Under the pieces are notes generated by a model. The model did no database searches. It had not been told where the DNA came from and saw only the letters and a list, made by a program, of their open reading frames with translations. Positions 8,282-15,673 of a DNA stretch of 64,000 nt are shown piece by piece. Within the stretch, counting starts at the first letter, position 1. Every line of letters begins with the position of its first letter. The stretch is taken from NCBI GenBank assembly GCA_903855995.1, contig CAIOAN010000013.1, positions 248,824 through 312,823 on the forward strand. Reading direction: 5' to 3'. A program made the translations under genes and the position numbers. The DNA comes from an uncultured Opitutia bacterium. Lineage in GTDB: Bacteria; Verrucomicrobiota; Verrucomicrobiia; Opitutales; UBA953.

Positions 8282-9292
8282 ATGCCAAAAATTCCCCGCC
8301 AAGGCATTCTTGCCGCCGGCAATTTCATCGTCGACTACGTCAAGGTCATCGATGGCTACCCAGTCCAGGACATGCTCGCGAGCATCCTGAGCGAATCGCG
8401 CTCCAACGGCGGCGGCCCGTATAACGTCCTTAAGGACCTCGCGGCGATGAAGGTCGAGTTTCCTCTCTCCGCCTGCGGACTCGTCGGCGACGACACCAAC
8501 GGCCAGTGGATCAAGCGCGACTGCCAGAACCACCGCATCGACGTCGGCATGCTGCACCTCAGCAAGGACCACCCGACCTCCTACACCGACGCGATGACCG
8601 TGCAGTCCACCGGCCGCCGCACCTTCTTCCATTGCCGGGGCGCCAACGCGCACTTCGACCTCAAGCATTGCTCCTTCAGCAAGACCAACGCCCGCATCCT
8701 GCACCTCGGCTACCTCATGCTGCTGGATCGCATGGACACCTTCGAAAACGGCCAGACCATCGCCGCCAAGTTGCTCTTCAACGCCCGCTCCGCCGGCCTC
8801 GAGACCTCGGTTGACATGTGCAGCGCCTCGCACCCGCAGTTCCGCGAGATCGCGCTCAGCGCCCTGCCCCTCACCGATCACCTCGTCATCAACGAGATCG
8901 AAGCCGGCCTGAGCCTCGGCGAAATCATCGACCCCAAGAACGCTGGCTGGCTCCTTCGTTCCGCCGAGCAACTGCTCTCCCTCGGCGTGAAGAAGACCGT
9001 CACCATCCACACCGAGCATGGCGCTGTCTGCGCCACCGCCGAAGGCCTCCGCCTCAAGCAAGCTTCGCTCAAAATTCCGACTGGTTACAGCAAGGGCGCG
9101 ACCGGCGCAGGCGATGCGTTCGCCGCCGGCATGCTTTACGGCCTCCACGAAGGCCTCGAAGTCCAGGAACGCCTCAAGCTCGCCGTCTGCTGCGCCGCCG
9201 CCTGCCTCGCCGATCCCACGCCCTCCAAAGGCCTGCGCCCGGTGAAAGACTGCCTCGCCCTGGCCGAGCAGTTCGGCTTCGGGGAGTTTTGA
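8282..9292 (+). CDS. PfkB family carbohydrate kinase
   Basis: From the ATG at 8282 the protein has 336 residues. The frame is open farther upstream into the preceding gene, but the ATG 7 bp after that gene's stop begins the family's first strand (GILAAGNFIVDYV). It has NGGGPYNV near residue 42 (substrate side) and the PfkB signature GATGAGDAFAAG near residue 275, with the catalytic Asp. It probably phosphorylates the ketose or acid handled by its neighbours. It is last in the run and is followed at once by the hairpin of repeat module B. Confidence 0.87.
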   Translation: MPKIPRQGILAAGNFIVDYVKVIDGYPVQDMLASILSESRSNGGGPYNVLKDLAAMKVEFPLSACGLVGDDTNGQWIKRDCQNHRIDVGMLHLSKDHPTSYTDAMTVQSTGRRTFFHCRGANAHFDLKHCSFSKTNARILHLGYLMLLDRMDTFENGQTIAAKLLFNARSAGLETSVDMCSASHPQFREIALSALPLTDHLVINEIEAGLSLGEIIDPKNAGWLLRSAEQLLSLGVKKTVTIHTEHGAVCATAEGLRLKQASLKIPTGYSKGATGAGDAFAAGMLYGLHEGLEVQERLKLAVCCAAACLADPTPSKGLRPVKDCLALAEQFGFGEF

Positions 9293-9297
9293 GGTAG

Positions 9298-9318
9298 GGA
9301 CAGCACCACGTGCTGTCC
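9298..9318 (+). terminator. Hairpin immediately after the PfkB kinase stop
   Basis: GGACAGCAC, loop CAC, GTGCTGTCC form a perfect 9-bp stem six bases after the stop codon. No T-run follows, so it may be an RNA 3'-end-protecting hairpin or a factor-dependent terminator rather than a classical one. The same hairpin is at 12455-12474 after the next gene. Confidence 0.5.
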
Positions 9319-9544
9319 TAGGTGCAAAAGTGGATGCAAGTTTCAGGTGGCGGGTGGCAGCCCCGGGTGGCGGGTGGCGGGAAAGCATTTCAGGTCTCAG
9401 GTCTCGGCCGTCAGGTCCCGAGTTCAGGTGTTCAGCACCGGGATTAGGTTCGGGGCCTGCACCCGTACCCGTACCCGAACCCGACAACCCGCACCTGATA
9501 CCCGATGGCCGAGTCCTGGGACCCGAGATGATTTGTCTGCCTCG

Positions 9545-9600
9545 GGTAGGGTTGAGCGCCCTCGCTCAACCGCGGCTGACCAAGGGTGGTCAGGCCTACC
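9545..9600 (+). repeat. 56-bp double-hairpin repeat, copy B
   Basis: Stem 1 is GGTTGAGCG (9550-9558) with CGCTCAACC (9563-9571), loop CCCT. Stem 2 is CTGACCA (9576-9582) with TGGTCAG (9587-9593), loop AGGG. GGTAG at the start can pair with CTACC at the end. The loops are reverse complements. The first 49 bases are identical in all three copies. Confidence 0.88.
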
Positions 9601-9641
9601 TTGTTTTGCTTCGCAGCCGTTCACCCTGCCAGCAGATCCCC

Positions 9642-9662
9642 ACGCGACGCATCGCGTCGCGT
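9642..9662 (+). promoter_or_regulatory. Covarying 9-bp hairpin upstream of the GH141-like gene
   Basis: ACGCGACGC, loop ATC, GCGTCGCGT form a perfect stem. The equivalent site at 12771-12793 has a different sequence but also a perfect 9-bp stem, so pairing or dyad symmetry is conserved rather than sequence. It abuts the AraC-type operator. It could be a palindromic operator or an RNA hairpin. Confidence 0.55.
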
Positions 9663-9663
9663 T

Positions 9664-9694
9664 AAAAGACATCATTTCGGCTCAAAAAGATATC
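9664..9694 (+). promoter_or_regulatory. AraC-type operator: direct repeats 21 bp apart
   Basis: AAAAGACATC (9664-9673) and AAAAGATATC (9685-9694) are direct repeats exactly 21 bp apart, the spacing typical of AraC-family tandem half-sites. The word GTTTCCTT follows 17 bp after the start of the second half-site, as it also does in the copy at 12794. Probably activates the GH141-like gene. Either AraC regulator in the window could be the binder. Confidence 0.6.
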
Positions 9695-9750
9695 GCATAA
9701 CGTTTCCTTGGAACAAGGTAGGGGCCAAGAGTGACCCTATCTTCTTAAAC

Positions 9751-12447
9751 ATGCGTCCACTTGTCATCGCCTTCCTCGGCACCTTCTCACTGGGAGCGGC
9801 CGACCATTACGTCAGCATCCAGGGTAACGACGCCTGGTCCGGCCTGCTCGCCGAACCGAATGCAGCGCACAGCGACGGCCCCTTCCGCACCTTACCCAAG
9901 GCCCGGGCGACCGCGCGCGCCGAGCTCACGGCGGGTGCCAAGGAAAGCACGATCCTGCTCCGCGCAGGCGTCCACGAAATCACCACCACGCTCAAACTCG
10001 ATGCCGGAGACTCTGGCCTGACCATCGCCGCGTTCCCGGGAGAACACCCGACCATCATCGGCGGCAGCGAGATCAAGGACTTCAAGCCCTACCAAGGGAA
10101 GATCCTGCAGGCCGACGTGGGCGCACAGGGATTCAAGGGCACCTATTTCCGTCAGCTGATCTTCAATGGCCGCCGCCAGCACCTCGCCCGTTATCCAAAC
10201 TTCGACGCCAAAAATCCTTACACCGGCGGCTGGGCTTACGTCGACGGCACCTACATCCCGATGTACAAGGATGACCCGACCGACAGTAAGCGCAGCTTCA
10301 AGCTCCGTCCCAAGGATCGTCGCACCTGGGCGCATCCCGACGAAGTCGAGACGTTCATCTTCCCGCGTTACAACTGGTGGAACAACATCGTCCCCGTGGC
10401 CTCAGCCGACAGAGATACCGGCGAGGTCAAACTCACCAAGGATTGTTCCTACCCCATTCGTCCGCTCGACCGATATTACTTCCAGAACTCCCTCGAGGAG
10501 CTCGATGCCCCGGGCGAATGGTATCTAGATAAGCGCTCGTGGATGCTGTATTTCTGGCCAGAAGAACCTCTGGACGGCCGTCCCGTTTTCGCCCCGAAGG
10601 TTCGCACGATCATCGACGTCTTTGCGGCCAAACACGTCACCGTGCGCGGGATCACTTTCGAATGCGCCGAAGGCAACGCTGTCAGTTTTGGTAAATGCGA
10701 GGACTGCCTCTTCAAGGGCAATGTCGTCCGCAACGTCGGCGATTACAGCGGCTCCGGCGTGAATGTCGGCGGCGGCACGGGCAACGGCGTCGTCGGCAAC
10801 GACATCAGCCATATTGGCTCCAACGGCGTCAACCTTAACGGCGGTGACCGCCTGAAACTAACCCCCTGCGGCAATTATGCCGATAACAACTACATCCACC
10901 ATATCGGTGAATCCTACAAACAAGGCGTCGGCATCAGCTTCTCTGGCGTGGGCATCCGGGTGTCCCATAACCTCATCCACGACGGCCCCCGCATGGGCAT
11001 CATGTTCTCCGGCGGCAACAACAGCGTCATCGAATACAACGAGGTGCGGCACATGAACCTCGAGACTTCCGATACCGGCGCGATCTACACCGGCGGGCGC
11101 GACTGGATTTCCTCCCGTGGAGCAGTCATCCGCTATAACTACTTCCACGACATGATCGGCTTCGGCCAGGACGGCCATGGCCAGTGGGAAAGCCCAACCT
11201 TCGCCTGGGGCGTCTACCTCGATGACAACACCGGCGGCATCGACGTGATCGGCAATCTCATCATCCGCTGCTCCCGCGCCGGCATCCACCTCCATAACGG
11301 CCGCGACAACGTCATCGAAAACAACGTCTTTGCCGACAACGGCAGCGCCCAGCTCGAATACAGCGGCTGGACCAAAGATCACAGGTACTGGAAAAGCTTC
11401 GAGCAGGACATGATCAAGACCTACGAGAAGTTCATCATCGAACCGGTCTGGCAGAAGATGCGCCACATGGACCTGCATCCGGCGAAGGCCATTCTTGAGG
11501 ACGACACCATCATGGCGGGCAACGTCGCCGCTCATAACATCTTCTCGGCCGCAGGCGAAAAATCCAAGATTTACAACGTCAACCGCGTCAACTTCGCGCA
11601 CAACTCCTGGACAAGCAACCTCGTCTGGCATGCCGGCCAACCCGTGCTCACCGGCCGTCAGGACGCAGGCAAATCCATCGGCGAAAATCTGGTCGCCAAT
11701 CCGGGCTTCGAAGAAGGCCTCGACGGCAAGAACCCCAAAGCATGGGGTTGGCAGATCAAGCCCACCGGCGCGAAGACCGAGCTCGTGACCGACGCCGTCA
11801 GCGGCCAGAGCGCCCTACGAATCGACGCCGCACCGCCCCAAGTGAACAAGACCCAGAAGCTGTGGCTTAACTTTGTCAGCACCCCGATGACGAACCTGCA
11901 CCCCGGCAAGACCTACCGACTCAGCGCCAAGGTCAAAGCCAGCCAGCCTGGCATGAAAATCAATGTCATGCTCCAATCCTACATCGACAAGATCTACTAC
12001 TGGAACAGCGCCAAAGGAACCTTCACGATTGGGGATAAAGGAGCTGGGTGGCAGGAAGTGTCGTCGATCTTCACCCTGCCCGCTCCCGGCGAGAAGAGCT
12101 GGCATGAACAAATGAAAGCCTTCAAGGTGCGGATCGATGTCAGCCAGGAAACTGGCAGCGTGTTCGTCGATGACGTCGCCCTGTTCGAGGTTGAGAAAAT
12201 CGACGAATGGCAATCCTGGCAGGCTCTTGGTGCGGACCGGGATTCCGCCGTCGGCGATCCTCTCTTCGTCGATGCCGCGCACGACGACTACCGCCTGCGC
12301 CCTGAATCCCCCGCCTTCAAACTTGGCTTCAAATCCTTGCCGCTCGACCAGATGGGGCCCTACCCAAGCAAGGACCGGGCTTCGTGGCCCATCATCCAAG
12401 CCGAAGGTGCCCGCGAGCATCCGCTCGTCGTGCAGCCGATGAAGTGA
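9751..12447 (+). CDS. Secreted right-handed beta-helix protein, GH141-like, with C-terminal carbohydrate-binding module
   Basis: From the ATG at 9751 the protein has 898 residues with a signal peptide (MRPLVIAFLGTFSLGAAD). It opens with YVSIQGNDAWSG and PFRTLPKARATAR, the typical start of GH141/DUF1565-like proteins, and continues through beta-helix repeats (NGVNLNGGD, GVGISFSGVGIRVSHNLI, NSVIEYNEV, GGIDVIGNLI, ENNVFADNG) to about residue 640. A carbohydrate-binding jelly-roll follows (ENLVANPGFEEG near residue 646). GH141 includes alpha-L-fucosidases and xylanases; activity here is unproven. The frame is open upstream of 9751 through repeat module B, but that part is repeat sequence. It is flanked by modules B and C. 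Confidence 0.75.
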   Translation: MRPLVIAFLGTFSLGAADHYVSIQGNDAWSGLLAEPNAAHSDGPFRTLPKARATARAELTAGAKESTILLRAGVHEITTTLKLDAGDSGLTIAAFPGEHPTIIGGSEIKDFKPYQGKILQADVGAQGFKGTYFRQLIFNGRRQHLARYPNFDAKNPYTGGWAYVDGTYIPMYKDDPTDSKRSFKLRPKDRRTWAHPDEVETFIFPRYNWWNNIVPVASADRDTGEVKLTKDCSYPIRPLDRYYFQNSLEELDAPGEWYLDKRSWMLYFWPEEPLDGRPVFAPKVRTIIDVFAAKHVTVRGITFECAEGNAVSFGKCEDCLFKGNVVRNVGDYSGSGVNVGGGTGNGVVGNDISHIGSNGVNLNGGDRLKLTPCGNYADNNYIHHIGESYKQGVGISFSGVGIRVSHNLIHDGPRMGIMFSGGNNSVIEYNEVRHMNLETSDTGAIYTGGRDWISSRGAVIRYNYFHDMIGFGQDGHGQWESPTFAWGVYLDDNTGGIDVIGNLIIRCSRAGIHLHNGRDNVIENNVFADNGSAQLEYSGWTKDHRYWKSFEQDMIKTYEKFIIEPVWQKMRHMDLHPAKAILEDDTIMAGNVAAHNIFSAAGEKSKIYNVNRVNFAHNSWTSNLVWHAGQPVLTGRQDAGKSIGENLVANPGFEEGLDGKNPKAWGWQIKPTGAKTELVTDAVSGQSALRIDAAPPQVNKTQKLWLNFVSTPMTNLHPGKTYRLSAKVKASQPGMKINVMLQSYIDKIYYWNSAKGTFTIGDKGAGWQEVSSIFTLPAPGEKSWHEQMKAFKVRIDVSQETGSVFVDDVALFEVEKIDEWQSWQALGADRDSAVGDPLFVDAAHDDYRLRPESPAFKLGFKSLPLDQMGPYPSKDRASWPIIQAEGAREHPLVVQPMK

Positions 12448-12454
12448 AGGGCCA

Positions 12455-12474
12455 GGACAGCACCACGTGCTGTC
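12455..12474 (+). terminator. Hairpin immediately after the GH141-like gene
   Basis: GGACAGCAC, loop CAC, GTGCTGTC: the same hairpin as at 9298, one base pair shorter, seven bases after the stop codon. No T-run follows. Confidence 0.45.
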
Positions 12475-12673
12475 TTAAGCGCATTCATCCTCAGGTGGCG
12501 GGTGGCAGCCCCGGGTGGCGGGGATGCATTCTCAGGTCTCGGGTCTCGGCCATCAGGTCCCGGGTTCAGGTGTTCGGCACCAGGTTCAGGTTCGGGGCCT
12601 GCACCCGTACCCGAACCCGACAACCCGTACCTGATGGCCGAGACCTGGGACCCGAGATGATTTGTCTGCCTCG

Positions 12674-12729
12674 GGTAGGGTTGAGCGCCCTCGCTCAACC
12701 GCGGCTGACCAAGGGTGGTCAGCCTTACC
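12674..12729 (+). repeat. 56-bp double-hairpin repeat, copy C
   Basis: Identical to copy B except for two bases near the 3' end (CCTTACC instead of GCCTACC). Both stems are perfect, and the loops CCCT and AGGG are complementary. Confidence 0.88.
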
Positions 12730-12770
12730 TTGTTTTGCTTCGCAGCCGTTCACCCTGCCAGCAGATCCCC

Positions 12771-12793
12771 ATGGCGATGCCAAACATCGCCAT
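12771..12793 (+). promoter_or_regulatory. Covarying 9-bp hairpin upstream of the second Gfo/Idh gene
   Basis: ATGGCGATG, loop CCAAA, CATCGCCAT form a perfect stem at the position where module B has a different perfect stem. It directly abuts the operator at 12794. Confidence 0.55.
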
Positions 12794-12824
12794 AAAAGAC
12801 ACCATTCGAGCGTAAAAAGACACC
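12794..12824 (+). promoter_or_regulatory. AraC-type operator: direct repeats 21 bp apart
   Basis: AAAAGACACC occurs at 12794-12803 and again, identically, at 12815-12824, exactly 21 bp apart. GTTTCCTT follows at the same offset as in module B. Probably controls the Gfo/Idh, PIG-L, phosphoesterase and AraC genes downstream. Confidence 0.6.
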
Positions 12825-12887
12825 CGATTGGGTTTCCTTCTTTTCGGCGTGCGAGCATCCTTTCGCTCACCCCCAAGAAGTGACCCC

Positions 12888-13922
12888 ATGAGCACCAAGA
12901 AATATAACGTCGGCATCATCGGCTACGGTTGGGCCGCTACGGCCCACATCGATGCCATCAACGCGAGCAGCCAGGCGCAAGTCACAGCGATCTACTCCTC
13001 CCGCCCGCTCGACTCCGCCACGCTCAGCGCCAAGCACGGCGGCAAGATCAAGGCCTACGACACGGTCGAAGCCCTGCTCGCCGACCCGGAGATTCATGTG
13101 GTCGATATCACGAGCTACCCGAGCCAACACTGCGCCCAAGCCGTCGCCGCCGCGAAAGCGAAGAAGCATATCATCCTCGAGAAACCGATGGCGAACTCGA
13201 TGCCTGAGGTCATCCAGATTTTCGAAGCCGCCGAAAAGAACGGCGTGAAGGGCTGCGTCTGCTTCGAGTGCCGCTTCTCCAGCCAGATGGAAGCCACTAA
13301 GGCCGTCATCGACCAAGGCCTCATCGGCGACATCCACTACGGCGAAGTCGACTACTACCACGGCATCGGCCCGTGGTATGGCCAGTACCGCTGGAACATC
13401 GGCAAGAAGGACGGCGGCAGCGCCCTCCTCACCGCCGGCTGCCACGCGCTCGACGCGCTCCTGATGTGCATGCCGGGCGAAGTCGACTCGGTCACGAGCT
13501 TCAGCACGAAGTCGAAGAGCGAGTACTTCACCCCGTACGAATACGACACCTCCGCAGTCACGATTCTGAAGTTCAAGAACGGCGCCGTCGGCAAATGCGC
13601 CGCGGTCGTCGACTGCCTCCAGCCCTACTACTTCCACACCCACCTCGTGGGCAGCCATGGCAGCGTACTCGATAACAAGTTCCACTCCGCCAAACTGAAG
13701 ACCAACAAGTCCCAGTGGAGCGGCCTCTCGATGAAGATGCTCGATTCCGGCGACGTCAGCGACCACCCCTACCAAGCCCAATTCCAGGCCTTCTTCGACG
13801 CGCTCGACAAAGGCCAGGACATGCCGCTCACAAGCTTCCGCGACGCCCTCCGCACGTTCAAGGTGATCTTCGCCGCCGACCAGAGTGCCGCGACCGGCGG
13901 CCAGCCGGTCAAAGTCGCCTGA
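12888..13922 (+). CDS. Gfo/Idh/MocA family oxidoreductase
   Basis: From the ATG at 12888 the protein has 344 residues. It has a Rossmann motif (VGIIGYGWAATAHI), the family motif ILEKPMANS, and a substrate domain with GGSALLTAGCHALDALL in the usual catalytic position. The start was chosen at the first strand of the Rossmann fold; upstream in-frame codons are repeat and operator DNA. Four bases separate its stop from the PIG-L gene. Likely acts on a sugar or sugar acid released by the preceding glycoside-active protein. Confidence 0.85.
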   Translation: MSTKKYNVGIIGYGWAATAHIDAINASSQAQVTAIYSSRPLDSATLSAKHGGKIKAYDTVEALLADPEIHVVDITSYPSQHCAQAVAAAKAKKHIILEKPMANSMPEVIQIFEAAEKNGVKGCVCFECRFSSQMEATKAVIDQGLIGDIHYGEVDYYHGIGPWYGQYRWNIGKKDGGSALLTAGCHALDALLMCMPGEVDSVTSFSTKSKSEYFTPYEYDTSAVTILKFKNGAVGKCAAVVDCLQPYYFHTHLVGSHGSVLDNKFHSAKLKTNKSQWSGLSMKMLDSGDVSDHPYQAQFQAFFDALDKGQDMPLTSFRDALRTFKVIFAADQSAATGGQPVKVA

Positions 13923-13926
13923 ACCG

Positions 13927-14727
13927 ATGCCCTCCTGCCTCGCCATCTTCGCCCACCCCGACGACGTCGAGTTCTACGCCGCCGGCACGATGCTCCAACT
14001 CGCGAAGCGTGGCTGGGAGCTGCACTACTTCGATCTCTGCGCGGGCAACGGTGGCTCCGTCCAGATGGATGGACCCACGACCGCGACCGTTCGCCTCGCC
14101 GAAGCCCAGGAAGCCGCCCGCCTCCTCGGTGCGAAGTTTTATCCGCCCGTGGTGAATGACATGACGCTAACCTACGACATCGAGGTCATGCGCAAGGTCG
14201 CCTCGGTCATCCGCCAATCCAAGGCCGACATCATCCTCACCCATGCCCTATCGGACTACATGGAGGATCACATGACCTGTGCGCGGCTGGCCGTCTCGGC
14301 GGCCTTCACCCACGGCATGCCCAACTTCGACACCGTCCCGCCGGCGCCACCCTATGCGCACGATGTGACCATCTACCACGCCATGCCCCACGGCCTGCGT
14401 GATCCGCTCCGCCAGAAAGTCCGGGCCGGTCTGTACGTCGATACCTCCGCGCAACATGCGCAGGCTAAACAAGCGCTCGGTGCTCACGCTTCCCAGAAGG
14501 ATTGGCTCGATAAAAGCCAGGGGATGGATTCCTACCTCGCTACGCTCGACGCGATGTCATTGCTCGTGGGAAAACTTTCCGGCAAATACACCTACGCACA
14601 AGGCTGGCGCCGGCATCTGCATCTCGGCTTCAGTGCCACCAACAAGGATCCGCTGCGTGCGGCGCTCGGCGACGACGCCATGGCCGACGAGATCTACGAA
14701 GCCGCCCTCGAACAACCCCTTCCATGA
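13927..14727 (+). CDS. PIG-L family deacetylase
   Basis: The 266-residue protein begins with the family zinc-binding motif AHPDDVEF (residues 9-16), with His and Asp ligands and catalytic Asp, and has a second region DYMEDHMTCARL, where the family usually shows HPDH or similar. PIG-L/LmbE proteins remove acetyl groups from N-acetylated sugars or related compounds. It sits between a Gfo/Idh enzyme and a metallophosphoesterase, with a four-base overlap (ATGA) to the latter, so translational coupling is likely. Substrate unknown. Confidence 0.85.
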   Translation: MPSCLAIFAHPDDVEFYAAGTMLQLAKRGWELHYFDLCAGNGGSVQMDGPTTATVRLAEAQEAARLLGAKFYPPVVNDMTLTYDIEVMRKVASVIRQSKADIILTHALSDYMEDHMTCARLAVSAAFTHGMPNFDTVPPAPPYAHDVTIYHAMPHGLRDPLRQKVRAGLYVDTSAQHAQAKQALGAHASQKDWLDKSQGMDSYLATLDAMSLLVGKLSGKYTYAQGWRRHLHLGFSATNKDPLRAALGDDAMADEIYEAALEQPLP

Positions 14728-15671
14728 CCCTCCACCTCTCGCGCCGTCGATTCTTCCAGCTCGCTGGTCTAGCGTCCCTCGCCTTCCCGCTCCGCGGATG
14801 GGCGGCGCTCGATACCTCGGGTGGCGACGAAATCGTCATCCTCAATGACATCCATGTCACCGGTATCCCTGAGGAAAAAATCCCTGCAAACGCCAAGGCC
14901 GACGGCGAACACCTCCGTGCCGCGGTGAAGCAGATCCTCGCCCTCGCGAAGAAGCCCGCCGCGGTCATCATCAACGGCGACCTCGCCCTCGCGATTGGCA
15001 CCGCTGAGGATTACGCCCTCGTCCGCGAGATCGTCGCCCCGTTACGCGACGCCGGCATCCCGCTTCATCTCACCCTCGGCAACCATGACGTCCGTGACAT
15101 CTTCATGGCCGCCTTCCCGGAGATGAAGAGCGCGTCCTCCCTCAAAGAGCACCGCCACAACAGCCTCATCGACCTTCCCTCCACCCGGCTCATCCTGCTC
15201 GACACCCTCGACCAGACCCCTGGCCCGGGCGGTAAGCTCGGCGCGGAGCAGATCGCCTGGATCCTCGCCAAGATCGACGAAGTCCCGACCAAGCAGGTCG
15301 TGATTATTGGCCACCACAACCCGCAGGTCGGCGGCGATACGAGCCACTACAAGGGCGGCATCGCCGACACGGCCGACTTCTGGCCGGAGATTGCCAAGCG
15401 CCCGCAAGTGAAGGCCTATATCCACGGTCACACCCATGAATGGACGCAGGCCTTGGAGAACGGCATCCACATCATCAGCACCCTCGCCTGTGCCTATGTG
15501 TTCAATGCGAACACCAACGCCACCGGCTGGACCTCCGCCCGCTTCAACGCCCACGGGTTCCAGCTAAAGCTCAATACCCTCGAGACCGACCACGCCTGGA
15601 ACGGCGAGGCCAAGTGGTTCTTTGGACGCCAGCCCGCGCCCAAGAAAGCCGCCGCGCCGAAAAGGAAATAA
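14724..15671 (+). CDS. Secreted calcineurin-like metallophosphoesterase (Tat signal)
   Basis: The 315-residue protein starts with a twin-arginine-like signal (LSRRRFFQLAGLASLAF). All metallophosphoesterase motifs are present in order: ILNDIHVTG, IINGDLAL, TLGNHDVRD, VIIGHHNPQ and YIHGHTHEW. The C-terminus is Lys/Ala/Pro-rich. It overlaps the PIG-L gene by four bases. It probably hydrolyses a phosphate or phosphodiester outside the cytoplasm; the substrate is unknown. Confidence 0.87.
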   Translation: MTLHLSRRRFFQLAGLASLAFPLRGWAALDTSGGDEIVILNDIHVTGIPEEKIPANAKADGEHLRAAVKQILALAKKPAAVIINGDLALAIGTAEDYALVREIVAPLRDAGIPLHLTLGNHDVRDIFMAAFPEMKSASSLKEHRHNSLIDLPSTRLILLDTLDQTPGPGGKLGAEQIAWILAKIDEVPTKQVVIIGHHNPQVGGDTSHYKGGIADTADFWPEIAKRPQVKAYIHGHTHEWTQALENGIHIISTLACAYVFNANTNATGWTSARFNAHGFQLKLNTLETDHAWNGEAKWFFGRQPAPKKAAAPKRK

Positions 15672-15673
15672 GC

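Larger units (their letters stand above)
9293..9700 (+). repeat. Intergenic repeat module B (458 bp gap between genes)
   Basis: No gene is supported here. In order: a hairpin directly after the stop (9298-9318); GGTGGCGGGTGG and CAGGTCTC words to about 9537, in which the word CTCGGCC(A/G)TCAGGT returns in inverted form near 9505-9530 to make a long imperfect palindrome; the 56-bp double hairpin (9545-9600); a conserved tail TTTTGCTTCGCAGCCGTTCA; a 9-bp hairpin; and an AraC-type operator. Module C at 12448 has the same parts in the same order and orientation. Confidence 0.85.
12448..12830 (+). repeat. Intergenic repeat module C (440 bp gap between genes)
   Basis: A second full copy of module B, in the same orientation, lies after the GH141-like stop. 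It has the hairpin after the stop, GGTGGCGGG and CAGGTCTC words with a long inverted return (GGTCTCGGCCATCAGGT about 12543-12559 against its complement about 12629-12645), the double hairpin, the tail TTTTGCTTCGCAGCCGTTCA, the 9-bp hairpin and the AraC-type operator. No gene is supported. Confidence 0.85.

Noticed and set aside
8168..9487. Minus-strand open frame opposite the PfkB gene
   Set aside because: Shadow frame; it also runs into repeat module B, which is not coding.
9586..9750. Upstream in-frame extension of the GH141-like gene
   Set aside because: It lies in the conserved repeat tail, hairpin and operator; the signal peptide begins at 9751.
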